A stretch of DNA of 64,000 bases. It comes from Paenibacillus tianmuensis (GTDB lineage: Bacteria; Bacillota; Bacilli; Paenibacillales; NBRC-103111). Below the pieces are notes generated by a model. That model did not search any database. It saw nothing but the letters and a program-made list of their open reading frames with translations, and was not told the DNA's origin. The position numbers were made by a program, and so were the translations under genes. Shown piece by piece: positions 9,275 through 18,047 of the stretch. The first letter of the stretch is position 1, and each line of letters starts with the position of its first letter. The DNA lies in assembly GCF_900100345.1 (NCBI RefSeq), contig NZ_FMTT01000012.1, positions 83,453-147,452 of the forward strand, in the 5' to 3' direction.

Positions 9275-10804
9275 ATGCAGCATCTTCGCCAAAGGTTCAA
9301 ATCACCGGCTGCGGACAAGCTGGTTCGCCTGCACAAAAATATTTACCTTAACCGCAGCGATCCCAAATATCACGAAAAGGTGATCGCGTATCTCGACCCG
9401 CACTCTCCCGAGGCGCATTACAAGCTGGGGCAATATTTCGAGAATAACGACAACATCGGCAAAGCGCTACAGCATTATAAAGAAGCGATGAGCACGTATC
9501 CGTCGCCGTATTATTTTCCCGCTTCCGGCTCGATCCGGCGGCTGACGAAGGAGAATGCACCGGCCATCCCCGAACCTCAAGCCGCTTCAGGCACAGCTGC
9601 GCCACGCACGAAAAGAAATGGCGCTGCTGCCGGTTTAAAAATGCTGCTGCTGGTACTTCTGTTCATCAACGTGCTGCTGCTGGCCCTGCTGTACGGACCG
9701 ACCGCCGCTTCGAAGGTCGTGTCGGCGTTTATGCCTTGGAGCGTCGGAAAAGAAGTCACGTACGAAAGCGTCGAAACCCCTTTCGTCTTGCATTTCCCTT
9801 ACGGAGAGCCGCAGAAGGCCGTAGAGGAGGCGCTTCATAAAAAAGCGCTGCAGCTTGCAAACGATCATCCGAAGCAAACGATCGTCCTGTACGGCGTGGC
9901 TTCCGGCGTTCGAAACGCGGATAACCAAGCGGTGCCGTTGAACGACGAGCAGCTTAAGATCAAGGCGTTTGTCGTGGCAGAATACAATCCGGCCGTCGAT
10001 ACTTCGGTCAAAATCCGGTTCCTCCACCCGGAATTTCAAAAGCTCCGGACAACAGCCGGAGCCCAATTGATCCGGACGGCGCTTGAGGCTTACGCTACAG
10101 ATCACGGATCGACCCCCTCCTCCATCGAGCAGCTGTTTCAGCCTTATCCCAATAACTACGCCAGCTATATGCCTATAGAAACGATTACCGGTTCGGCTCA
10201 TGTCCGAACCGTTTTTGATGGGAGCGGCGGATGGGTTTACGATGCCCGCGCCCAAGACCCCGCGCGTAGGTTTTATCCGAATGTCGCATGGGAAGGCGAA
10301 TCCGGGACAACAGCCGCCTCCACAAGCCTTCCTTTCGAGCCGATTACGGTGACGATCGACAAAAGCGCTCACTTGCTCCGGCTGAACGCCGGCCCGGTGG
10401 TGCTCGCGGAGCTGCCGGTCGGGCTGGGCGCCGACGGCCGAACTCCCGACGGCGCCTTGACTGTCCTGGAACGGGTGCGTGACCCGCAAGGAAGCCGTCC
10501 GGGGGCATACGGCACCGCTGCCTTGGGTATGGGCGAGCTCGCTATCCACGGCACCTCCGACGAAGCATCGATCGGCGCAAACCGGTCGCTCGGCTGCATC
10601 CGGCTGACGAACGAGGCGATGTCCGCTCTGTACCCGCTTGTGCCCCGGGGCGCTCGCGTCGTCATCGGCAGCGGCGGAACGGGCGGAAGCGAAAGTGCCC
10701 TGGTTCTAGTCCAGCCGGAGCTGCTGCTTCCGTCAAGCAAGGACGGCTTGGGCCGGGAGGCAGAGGAAACGGCCAAACACCGTGTCTTTCACTGGTTAGG
10801 CTAA
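9275..10804 (+). CDS. L,D-transpeptidase (YkuD) with TPR-like N-terminus and membrane anchor
   Basis: 509 aa. Start ATG 9275 with GGAGG nine bases upstream. Domains: cytoplasmic TPR-like helix repeat (PEAHYKLGQYFENNDNIGKA), a membrane segment (MLLLVLLFINVLLLALLYG, about residues 125-143), a middle extracytoplasmic region, then a YkuD catalytic domain near the C-terminus. That domain has HGTSDEASIGANRSLGCIRL, giving the conserved His and catalytic Cys of the HGT...SxGCIR signature. Such enzymes make 3-3 cross-links or attach proteins to peptidoglycan. A cytoplasmic TPR domain on an L,D-transpeptidase is uncommon and may couple it to another envelope complex. Confidence 0.9.
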   Translation: MQHLRQRFKSPAADKLVRLHKNIYLNRSDPKYHEKVIAYLDPHSPEAHYKLGQYFENNDNIGKALQHYKEAMSTYPSPYYFPASGSIRRLTKENAPAIPEPQAASGTAAPRTKRNGAAAGLKMLLLVLLFINVLLLALLYGPTAASKVVSAFMPWSVGKEVTYESVETPFVLHFPYGEPQKAVEEALHKKALQLANDHPKQTIVLYGVASGVRNADNQAVPLNDEQLKIKAFVVAEYNPAVDTSVKIRFLHPEFQKLRTTAGAQLIRTALEAYATDHGSTPSSIEQLFQPYPNNYASYMPIETITGSAHVRTVFDGSGGWVYDARAQDPARRFYPNVAWEGESGTTAASTSLPFEPITVTIDKSAHLLRLNAGPVVLAELPVGLGADGRTPDGALTVLERVRDPQGSRPGAYGTAALGMGELAIHGTSDEASIGANRSLGCIRLTNEAMSALYPLVPRGARVVIGSGGTGGSESALVLVQPELLLPSSKDGLGREAEETAKHRVFHWLG

Positions 10805-10829
10805 GCGTTGGAGCGAGCTATGTATGGCA

Positions 10830-10887
10830 TACGAAAAAAGACGCCTGCCTTCGAGCCGAGGTCGAAGAGCAAGCGTCTTTTTTCGTA
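10830..10887. terminator. Bidirectional terminator between the L,D-transpeptidase and mqnC genes
   Basis: A perfect 15-bp inverted repeat (TACGAAAAAAGACGC and its complement at 10873-10887) gives T-runs on both strands. It serves the two convergent genes and touches the mqnC stop codon. Confidence 0.9.
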
Positions 10888-12027
10888 CTAATTTTGCATA
10901 ATGAAATCTTTATGCACCTGAACCGTTTCATCGTCGAAGCGGCGCAAAATCTCATAGCGCGTATTGCGCTGCGCGGGAATTTTGCCCGCTTCCCGAATGA
11001 GCTGCAGCGTCGAACCGATGTTCACCTTGTGCGTCGTCCCTGCCGCGGACACGACGTTTTCTTCAATCATCGTCGAGCCAAAATCGTTGCAGCCATAGTG
11101 CAGCGACAGCTTGCCGACTTCCGGTCCCATCGTCACCCAGGACGACTGGAAGTTCGGAATGTTGTCGAGCATAATGCGGCTGATCGCGACGTTTTTGAGA
11201 TAGTCTTGCGGCCCCAGCTTCTCCGCCTTCAGATTCGTGTTGTCCGGTTGGAACGTCCAAGAGATGAAGGCCAGGAAGCCCGGCGTATTGTAGCCGTTCG
11301 CGATGCATTCGTCCTGCGCGTCGCGGATGCGGAGCAAATGCAGTGCGCGTTCCTCCATCGTTTCGCCGAAGCCGATCACCATCGTCCCGGTCGTATGCAT
11401 ACCGATCTTATGAGCGGTTTGCATGACATCCATCCAGTCGCGCCACGAGCCTTTCATACGGCTGATTTTGCGGCGGGTGCGGTCGTCGAGAATTTCCGCG
11501 CCGCCTCCGGGCAGCGAATCCAGTCCGGCTTCGTGAATGGCGCGGATGACCTCCTCCAGAGAAAGGCCGTTCGATACTTCTTTCATTTTCATAATCTCGG
11601 CCGGGGAGAACGAGTGCATCGTAATGTTCGGGAACCGCTTCTTGATTTCCTTCAACAGATCGGTGTAATAGCTGAAAGGCAGGTTCGGGTTCGTGCCCCC
11701 CTGCATCAAAATTTCCGTTCCGTCAACGTCGATCGTTTCCTGTATCTTTTGAAAAATAACTTCGTCCGGCAGCACATAGCCCTCAGCCGAGCCCGGTGCG
11801 CGGTAAAAGGCGCAAAAACGGCAGTACACATCGCAAATGTTCGTATAATTGACATTCCGGCCGATCACGAAGGTCGTCACCGGCTCCGGATGATGCCGCA
11901 GCATAATTTGGTTGGCCACATGGCCCATTTTTTCGATTTCGTCCGATTCGTAGAGCGCCACACAGTCTTCCAGACTGATCCGGTTTCCGGCCAGCGCACG
12001 ATCCAATATCCGGTCGATGGAACTCAT
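10888..12027 (-). CDS. mqnC: Cyclic dehypoxanthinyl futalosine synthase (radical SAM)
   Basis: Converts dehypoxanthine futalosine to its cyclic form in the futalosine route to menaquinone. Radical SAM cluster motif CDVYCRFC near residue 67 (CxxxCxxC), preceded by GRNVNYTNIC. Also visible are QGGTNPNLPF, HSFSPAEI, and the MqnC-type LPGGGAEILDDRTR. Start at ATG 12027 with AAAGGAG nine bases upstream; an ATG nine bases earlier abuts the binding site. 379 aa, full length. No other menaquinone genes in this window. Confidence 0.95.
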   Translation of the reverse strand: MSSIDRILDRALAGNRISLEDCVALYESDEIEKMGHVANQIMLRHHPEPVTTFVIGRNVNYTNICDVYCRFCAFYRAPGSAEGYVLPDEVIFQKIQETIDVDGTEILMQGGTNPNLPFSYYTDLLKEIKKRFPNITMHSFSPAEIMKMKEVSNGLSLEEVIRAIHEAGLDSLPGGGAEILDDRTRRKISRMKGSWRDWMDVMQTAHKIGMHTTGTMVIGFGETMEERALHLLRIRDAQDECIANGYNTPGFLAFISWTFQPDNTNLKAEKLGPQDYLKNVAISRIMLDNIPNFQSSWVTMGPEVGKLSLHYGCNDFGSTMIEENVVSAAGTTHKVNIGSTLQLIREAGKIPAQRNTRYEILRRFDDETVQVHKDFIMQN

Positions 12028-12162
12028 CGCTTTCATCTCCTTTATGCTTTCATCCTACCATAAAATACTCCGCTCCTGCCATACTAAAAGACCGCCATTT
12101 TCCGTGCAGTGGAAAGCGGCGGCCGTGGTTGTGACCAATTTGTGAGCGTCCGGACAAAGCCA

Positions 12163-13536
12163 TCAAGCGGGATGCGTATGCCGGTGCCCTAAGATTTTTT
12201 CTTTGACCAATTGGAGCTGCTGTACCCGTTCCTGGTCGGTCACGAGCGGCTGCGGACGGGCAAAATAAAAGCCTTGCACCATATGCACCCGCATCTCCGA
12301 AAGCATGCTGAGCTCTTCCGGTCGTTCCACGCCTTCGGCGATCACCTTGCAGTTCATGTTGTCGGCGAAGTGCAGCAGCGCCTTCAGCAGCGATTGCTTG
12401 ACGGACATCCGGTCGATCTCGGCAATGACCGATCTGTCGATTTTGATCATGTCGGGCACCAGCTCGGAGATCGACTGCAGGCTCGAATAGCCGGCCCCCG
12501 CATCGTCCACGGCAAAGCGAAATCCATGGGCGCGGCAAGCCTTCATGACGGCCCCTATGTATTGAAAATCTCGAATCGCGTGACGTTCCGTAATTTCCAG
12601 AACGACCTGCGAGGCCGAAATGGCCGGATATTGCTTCAATGTTTCCAGCAGTTGATGCAGAAACAGCGGATGCCCGAGCGAAACCGGCGTTACGTTAATA
12701 AACACCTGCTCTTGAATCGCCCGTGACGAAATTTCCATGAACGCCTTCTTGATGACCAGAAATTCGAATCTCGATAAAAGATCGGCCTGGTAAGCCATAT
12801 CGAACAGCTCGGCAGGCGTATGGAACGGCGAGTTTTGCGGACCGCGGGTCAAAATTTCCCAACCGTACAATTCGCCGCTGGCCAAATTGAGAATCGGTTG
12901 AGCGAGAACGAAAATGCTTTCCTGCTTCAAAATGTCCAGCAGATGCTCCCGGGTCGGGCAAAAATGCGACGGCAGCTTCCGCGTGGCGATGCAGCGGGCA
13001 TAGTGATAGGCCGTTTGAATGCCGGCGGACGTGTTCTCGAGGTCCGGACCGATGATATAGCATCCGCTTTGCAGCGATACGGAAGCCTGTGCGGCGGCGT
13101 CCGCGCTTAATCGCATTCTGCGTGAAACCTCTTTTTGCAGCTCCTGCGCCTTGCGCTGCAGCTCGTCGAACCCGCAAACGGCTTGTTCTTTAACGAAGAT
13201 GCCGTAATCGTCGAGCGCAAATTGCCGCACTCCGATGACATCTTTGTCCCCGAAGCAGGTGGGCAGCAGCTCCAGGATCGTCTGCCGGATACGACCCTGC
13301 AAGGCGCAAAGCCTTGGTTCGGAATAAGTGGAAAACATATGATGAAAATCTTCCAAGTACAGCAAAATAAGCCCGCACGATTTTCCTTGGCTCCGGTACC
13401 GTTTGACCAGCGAGAGCACCGGATCGCGAAACGTAAACTCCGGGGGAAAAAAGCGGAGCGCTCTGCTCGGATAAGGCAGCCGTAGTAGCATCCGGATTCG
13501 TTCTTTCCACTCACTTGAAGCAAATGAAAACGTCAT
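12163..13536 (-). CDS. EAL-domain protein with degenerate GGDEF-like N-terminus
   Basis: 457 aa, likely a cyclic di-GMP phosphodiesterase. Residues about 1-200 look like a degraded GGDEF fold with no GGDEF signature. From about 205 an EAL domain follows with the key residues present: GWEIL (EIL in place of EAL, Glu kept), INVTP (Asn), EITE, VDDAGAGYSS (double Asp), IKID (Lys), AEGVE and QGFYFARP. Active phosphodiesterase is therefore plausible. No membrane or sensor domain seen. Start ATG 13536 with GAGGGGGG upstream. Confidence 0.85.
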   Translation of the reverse strand: MTFSFASSEWKERIRMLLRLPYPSRALRFFPPEFTFRDPVLSLVKRYRSQGKSCGLILLYLEDFHHMFSTYSEPRLCALQGRIRQTILELLPTCFGDKDVIGVRQFALDDYGIFVKEQAVCGFDELQRKAQELQKEVSRRMRLSADAAAQASVSLQSGCYIIGPDLENTSAGIQTAYHYARCIATRKLPSHFCPTREHLLDILKQESIFVLAQPILNLASGELYGWEILTRGPQNSPFHTPAELFDMAYQADLLSRFEFLVIKKAFMEISSRAIQEQVFINVTPVSLGHPLFLHQLLETLKQYPAISASQVVLEITERHAIRDFQYIGAVMKACRAHGFRFAVDDAGAGYSSLQSISELVPDMIKIDRSVIAEIDRMSVKQSLLKALLHFADNMNCKVIAEGVERPEELSMLSEMRVHMVQGFYFARPQPLVTDQERVQQLQLVKEKILGHRHTHPA

Positions 13537-13630
13537 AAATTCCCCCCTCACCGGCAGCAACAGCTTGTCTCTACTATCATATCACGAGTTCGTTATAGTG
13601 AATAGGGAGGTATTCCTTTTTTTCACAAAA

Positions 13631-13661
13631 AAGCCGATGATCCCCTGAATCATCGGCTTTT
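13631..13661 (-). terminator. Terminator of the met operon
   Basis: 11-bp stem AAGCCGATGAT / ATCATCGGCTT with a seven-base loop and a following T-run on the minus strand, just after metC. Confidence 0.85.
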
Positions 13662-13670
13662 CTTCTTCGT

Positions 13671-14867
13671 TTATCGGTCCGTATACGCTAACGCTTGCTC
13701 CAGGTCATCGATAATATCGGCGATATCCTCCAGACCGACGGAATACCGGACGAGCCCGTCGGTAATTCCGCGCTCCAGCCGGACCTCGCGCGGCATCGCC
13801 GCATGTGACATCATCGCCGGGTAGGAAAGAATGCTCTCGACCGCCCCCAAGCTGACGGCGACGAGCGGAATGCGCACCTTGGACAGCAGACGCTTGGTCC
13901 GTTCCCCGGAACCTGTGTCGAACGAGACGACGGCGCCATAGCCGAGCGATTGCTTCTCGTGAATGTCCCGTCCAGGATGATTCGGCAGTCCGGGATAATA
14001 GACGGTTTCGATCGCCGGATGGGCCGCTAGCCAGGCCGCCAGCTGCCGGGCGCTTTGCTCGTGCGCTTCCATCCGGGCCTTCAAGGTCTTCATCCCGCGC
14101 ATGAGGAGCCACGATTCCTGTATGCCGAGAATGGTACCGAGCCCGTTCTGAATCTGCTTCAGCTGGCGGCCCAGACTTTCGTTCGCAGCAACGGCCAGCC
14201 CTGCGGTTACATCGCTGTGGCCGCCAAGGAATTTCGTTGCGCTGTGCAGCACGATATCGATGCCGTATTCGATCGGACGCTGATGGTAAGGTGTCATGAA
14301 CGTATTGTCCAGCAGGGTCAGCAGGCCATGTTCTTTCGCCCAGCCTGCGACTTCGGCAATATCGGTAATCTTCAGCGTCGGGTTCGACGGCGTTTCGAGG
14401 TATACCGCTTTCGTGTTCGGCTTAAGCGCCGCTTTCACCCGGTCCAGATCGGTCATGTCGACGAATGTCGTCTCGATGTTCATCCGGGGCAGGATGGACG
14501 TCAGCAGCCGGTACGTGCCCCCGTACACATCCTCCGTGCAAATGACATGATCCCCTGCCGACAGCAGCATGAACGCGCCGGAGATGGCCGCCATTCCCGA
14601 AGCAAACGCGAAGCCTCGCTTGCCCCCTTCAAGCAGCGCAATGTAATCCTCCAGCGCCTGCCGGGTCGGGTTGCCGGAACGGGAGTAATCGTACTCCTGT
14701 GGCTCGTCGAGCGAAAACTGATGGAACGTCGAAGCCTGATAGATCGGAACGCTGGAAGCGCCGGTCGTCCGGTCGATTTCGCTTCCGAAATGAATCAGCT
14801 TCGTGGCGAAAGCGCGGTCTTTATGATGATCGTTCAGATGAGTCCCTTGCGTTGTCTTATCAGCCAT
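13671..14867 (-). CDS. metC: Cystathionine beta-lyase (PLP, trans-sulfuration)
   Basis: Third gene of the met operon; cleaves cystathionine to homocysteine. Cys/Met-metabolism PLP enzyme: PLP lysine in HSATKFLGGHSD, substrate motif YSRSGNPTR, cofactor-binding FASGMAA, ETPSNPTLKI. 398 aa. ATG 14867, with AAGGAGGGG nine bases upstream, overlaps the end of the preceding gene by eight bases, indicating translational coupling. Paralogous to its neighbour. Assignment as the lyase rather than the synthase follows the metI-metC order known in Bacillus; sequence alone does not separate the two securely. Confidence 0.85.
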   Translation of the reverse strand: MADKTTQGTHLNDHHKDRAFATKLIHFGSEIDRTTGASSVPIYQASTFHQFSLDEPQEYDYSRSGNPTRQALEDYIALLEGGKRGFAFASGMAAISGAFMLLSAGDHVICTEDVYGGTYRLLTSILPRMNIETTFVDMTDLDRVKAALKPNTKAVYLETPSNPTLKITDIAEVAGWAKEHGLLTLLDNTFMTPYHQRPIEYGIDIVLHSATKFLGGHSDVTAGLAVAANESLGRQLKQIQNGLGTILGIQESWLLMRGMKTLKARMEAHEQSARQLAAWLAAHPAIETVYYPGLPNHPGRDIHEKQSLGYGAVVSFDTGSGERTKRLLSKVRIPLVAVSLGAVESILSYPAMMSHAAMPREVRLERGITDGLVRYSVGLEDIADIIDDLEQALAYTDR

Positions 14868-16059
14868 GAACCGGTTCCCCTCCTTCAATCTCCTGTTGAG
14901 CCAAATCAATAGCGCTTGACAAATCCGCAATCAGGTCGTCCGCGTGCTCGATACCGACGGAATAACGCAGCAGTTTATCGTCCACGCCGACTCTTCTGCG
15001 GATGTCTTCCGGGATATCGGCATGGGTTTGAACCGCCGGATACGTCATTAGCGACTCGACGCCGCCCAAGCTTTCCGCGAACGCAATCAGCTTCACGTGG
15101 CGCAGGATCGGTTCGATATAGCGCGCATCCTTCATTTTAAAAGAAAAAATACCCGTATTGCCGGACGACTGCTTCTTCTGGATGTCATGGCCCGGGTGGC
15201 TTTCGAGCGCCGGATAATAGACCGCTTCCACTTGCGGATGGGATTGCAGGAACGTCGCGATGCGGGTGGCGTTGGACTCGTGGCGCTCCATGCGGATCGC
15301 CAATGTTTTCATGCCGCGCATGAGCAGCCAGCTGTCCTGCGGGCCTAAAACCGCGCCGATCGAATTATGCAAAAACGCCATCTCCTCGGAAAGCTCCTTG
15401 CCTTTCGTTACGATCAGTCCGGCAAGCACATCGTTATGCCCACCGAGGTACTTGGACGCGCTGTGGATCACAATATCGGCCCCAAGCTCGATCGGACGCT
15501 GGAAGAACGGGGTAAGCAGCGTGTTGTCGACGATGGATAGAATGCCTTTTTTCTTCGCCCAGCCGCACACCAGCCCCAAGTCCGTGATCATCATGAGCGG
15601 ATTGGTCGGCGTTTCGACCAGAACCGCTTTCGTGCCCGGCTGCAGATTCGCTTCCAATGCATCGATATCGTTCGTGTCCACATACGTTGCCGTGACGCCG
15701 AAACGGGACATGATGCGCTCCAGCATCCGGTACGTCCCGCCGTACAAGTCGAGGGAGACAAGCAAATGGTCGCCTTGGCTGAACAGCGCAAAGATCGTCT
15801 GGAGCGCCGCCATGCCGGAGCTGCAGGCAAATCCCGCGTCCCCGGACTCCAGCTCGGCAATCGCATCCTCCAATACTTTGCGCGTCGGGCTTTTCGTGCG
15901 CGCGTAATCGAATCCCGTGCTCTGCCCGAGCTTCGGATGACGGAACGCCGTCGCTTGATATACCGGGAAGCTGACCGCCCCCGTCACCGGTTCCTCCTGA
16001 GAGCCGATCTGCGCGAGACGGCTCTCGATTTTCAACTCTGGCTTGGAACAGTTGCTCAT
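14860..16059 (-). CDS. metI: Cystathionine gamma-synthase / O-acetylhomoserine thiolyase
   Basis: Joins the acetylhomoserine made by MetA with cysteine or sulfide. PLP enzyme of 399 aa with lysine in [30 protein letters not shown] and [10 protein letters not shown]. Its ATG (16057-16059) overlaps the metA stop in an ATGA junction, so translation is coupled. Together with metA upstream and metC downstream it forms a complete acetylhomoserine-to-homocysteine route under one SAM riboswitch. Confidence 0.87.
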   Translation of the reverse strand: MSNCSKPELKIESRLAQIGSQEEPVTGAVSFPVYQATAFRHPKLGQSTGFDYARTKSPTRKVLEDAIAELESGDAGFACSSGMAALQTIFALFSQGDHLLVSLDLYGGTYRMLERIMSRFGVTATYVDTNDIDALEANLQPGTKAVLVETPTNPLMMITDLGLVCGWAKKKGILSIVDNTLLTPFFQRPIELGADIVIHSASKYLGGHNDVLAGLIVTKGKELSEEMAFLHNSIGAVLGPQDSWLLMRGMKTLAIRMERHESNATRIATFLQSHPQVEAVYYPALESHPGHDIQKKQSSGNTGIFSFKMKDARYIEPILRHVKLIAFAESLGGVESLMTYPAVQTHADIPEDIRRRVGVDDKLLRYSVGIEHADDLIADLSSAIDLAQQEIEGGEPVHG

Positions 16060-16982
16060 ATCATATAATCCCCCTTATACAAATCGTACGGCGTCTCTTG
16101 GTACACATAATAGTTGAGCCAGTTGGAGAACAGCAGGTTCGCATGAGCCCGCCAAGTGTTGAGCGGCGGCCGGGTCGGATCGTCGTTCGGGTAGTAATTT
16201 TTCGGAATCGCGATCTCCATCCCTTTGTCCACGTCGCGGTCGTACTCGTATTTGAGCGTACACGCGTCATATTCCGAATGGCCGGTAATAAAAATTTGCT
16301 TTCCGTCCTTCGTTGCGGCGATGTAGACGCCGGCTTCCTCCGATTCCGACAAAATGTCAAGCTGCCCGACCCGGGCGACATCCTGCCGGCGAACGTCGGT
16401 ATGTCGGGACTGGGGGACGAGAAACAGCTCGTCGAACCCACGCAGCAGCTTCACGTTCGGCGTGGTGATCGTGTGCGGGAATACGCCGAATATTTTTTCG
16501 TCAAGCGGGTACTTCGGCACGCCGAAATGGTAGTAGAGACCGGCCTGAGCCGCCCAGCAAATATGCAGCGTCGACGTGACGTGGGTTATGCTCCACTCCA
16601 TAATCTGCGTCAGTTCTTCCCAATAATTTACCTCTTCGAATTCAAACTGCTCGACCGGCGCGCCTGTAATAATCATGCCGTCGAAGCGTTCGTGCTTGAT
16701 ATCGTCGAATGTTTTGTAGAACTGCTCCAGGTGCTCCAGCGACGTGTTCTTGGATGTGTGCGTTTTCGGGTGCAGTAGAATGAATTCAACCTGTAGCGGA
16801 GTGTTGCCGATCAGCCGCAGCAATTGGGTCTCCGTCGTTTCTTTCGTCGGCATCAGGTTTAAGATTACGATTCGCAACGGGCGAATATCTTGACGAAACG
16901 CTACGCTCTCGTCCATGACGAAAATATTCTCGTTGACAAGCACTTCCTTGGCCGGCAGATAATCTGGTACTTTGATGGGCAT
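16056..16982 (-). CDS. metA: Homoserine O-acetyltransferase (MetA family)
   Basis: First enzyme of methionine synthesis. 308 aa from ATG 16982, with GAAGGAG nine bases upstream. Catalytic Cys in [15 protein letters not shown], Glu/His pair further on (FITGHSEYD). At residue 111 (in [10 protein letters not shown]) it has Glu; family work on MetA links Glu at this site to acetyl-CoA and Gly to succinyl-CoA. An acetyltransferase is therefore predicted despite the family name. First gene behind the SAM riboswitch. Confidence 0.93.
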   Translation of the reverse strand: MPIKVPDYLPAKEVLVNENIFVMDESVAFRQDIRPLRIVILNLMPTKETTETQLLRLIGNTPLQVEFILLHPKTHTSKNTSLEHLEQFYKTFDDIKHERFDGMIITGAPVEQFEFEEVNYWEELTQIMEWSITHVTSTLHICWAAQAGLYYHFGVPKYPLDEKIFGVFPHTITTPNVKLLRGFDELFLVPQSRHTDVRRQDVARVGQLDILSESEEAGVYIAATKDGKQIFITGHSEYDACTLKYEYDRDVDKGMEIAIPKNYYPNDDPTRPPLNTWRAHANLLFSNWLNYYVYQETPYDLYKGDYMI

Positions 16983-17046
16983 CAGGCTCACTCCTTCAGG
17001 TCATTGGATTCGTCGTTCCCCGCACTCCTGCGACTAAAAAAAGACA

Positions 17047-17257
17047 TAAGAAAAGGCCTTTTCTCTATCGCATGAGAAAGGCCTTTGTATAGTTACATCG
17101 TCCTCTCTCATCTGTCAGAAGCCGCCTGGCTTCCGCAAGAATTAGCACCGTGCATTCCTTTGCCATGCTGAAAAACATCACGTGTTGTTTACGCAAAGGT
17201 CTGTCGGTTGCCGGGTATCATCGGGCTAGTCCCTCCACCTGCTCTTGATAAGAAAGT
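17047..17257 (-). promoter_or_regulatory. SAM riboswitch (S-box) with intrinsic terminator, leader of metA-metI-metC
   Basis: Minus-strand S-box aptamer from about 17257 to 17099, with conserved segments CTTATCAAGAGCAGGTGGAG, GATGATACCCGGCAACC, TGCTAATTC and the closing GATGAGAGAGGA. P1 pairs CTTATC at the 5' side with GATGAG at the 3' side. A terminator stem (AGGCCTTTCTC / GAGAAAAGGCCT) at 17047-17092 lies before metA. High SAM should favour termination. The 5' strand of P1 is also the left end of the integrated element. Confidence 0.95.
17239..17253 (+). repeat. attL core repeat
   Basis: CTGCTCTTGATAAGA, identical to 28871-28885. To its left is riboswitch sequence (host); to its right the element begins with GATAAGAAAG as core-site arm. 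Confidence 0.85.
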
Positions 17258-17276
17258 TTATTCGGTTGTGTCCTTT

Positions 17277-17304
17277 ATGGTACTAGAAAATCCTAAATAG
17301 TCAA
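17277..17304 (-). promoter_or_regulatory. Outward-facing promoter in the element, reading into the metA riboswitch
   Basis: Minus strand TTGACT, 16-bp spacer, TACCAT. Predicted start near 17270, about 15-20 bases before the riboswitch P1 stem. It lies inside the element, between attL and the arm sites, so it would drive the met operon after integration. Confidence 0.55.
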
Positions 17305-17374
17305 GGGCCATTTGGGTGACGACGAATCACTTTTCTGATTAATTCTTTGTAAAACTGCCTTGTCCTAAAGCGTT

Positions 17375-17401
17375 CGTGACCAATCCGTGACCACTGTGAC
17401 C
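17375..17401 (+). repeat. Arm-type integrase-binding repeats, left end
   Basis: CGTGACCA at 17375-17382 and 17386-17393, and TGTGACC at 17395-17401. The same motif occurs twice near the right end (28767-28786) in the same orientation. Such short direct repeats inside the ends are typical of binding sites for the N-terminal domain of Tn916/lambda-type integrases. Confidence 0.6.
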
Positions 17402-17440
17402 GCCTTATTTCAAGTTTACAGAAGCTTAAATTACTAAATT

Positions 17441-17653
17441 TTATGCTCCTTTTTCGTTATTATTGCATTGTTCAAGGTATTTTGCAAACACTGGTTTTGC
17501 AACCCTAATTTGCTTACCAATTCGAACAACAGGAAACTTTCCTGAATTTAGCTCTCTATATGCGGAATCTCTGCCAACTCTAAGAATATTTCGAACATCA
17601 TTAACATCAAGCATTGCAGGATAGTTTTCTAATAAACTGATAATTTCACTCAT
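17441..17653 (-). CDS. Excisionase-like small DNA-binding protein (helix-turn-helix)
   Basis: 70 aa. Winged-helix excisionase/MerR-like signature: LDVNDVRNILRVGRDSAYRE, then the wing FPVVRIGKQIRV and the closing helix PVFAKYLEQ. This pattern is shared by Tn916-type Xis and plasmid DNA-binding domains. It ends 40 bp from the left arm sites. In the excised circle its 3' end would face that of the integrase gene across the att site. Role in directing excision is inferred from family and position. Confidence 0.75.
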   Translation of the reverse strand: MSEIISLLENYPAMLDVNDVRNILRVGRDSAYRELNSGKFPVVRIGKQIRVAKPVFAKYLEQCNNNEKGA

Positions 17654-18047
17654 TAATTAATAGTTCCTCCATTATAATTTTGTATATTTTATTTATTTCT
17701 GATCATTTATGTATATTTTACTTTCTTCTCATTTCTGCCTAACCATCCAGCTTCAAATATGAAACCCCTTTATTTTCACATGCTACAAGCCGTACAAGCT
17801 CGTTATAGTCATCATTAGCCGATCTTGTAGGAAAAGTATTCCTCGTTCTCCTCATGTCTTGAACAAGCTTGTATGGCTGTCCAGTAACTTAAAGGATTGC
17901 ATTGCCTTCTAAGTACATCAAAGCAACTTCGCATTATAACCGACTATTCCTATAAACAATAAAACATTATGTACGAAACTGGTACTAATAGATTTATTTT
18001 GTTTTTTTACAGGGGTCACTGGGAATTCTTTGGTGATTTGCGAACCA
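17654..18047. other. Intergenic, AT-rich; no convincing gene
   Basis: 394 bp between the excisionase-like gene and the primase. The minus strand can be read in short overlapping frames of 25-50 codons (for example around 17745-17900), but none has a good start and ribosome binding site. It could be the worn remains of a gene. Confidence 0.4.
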
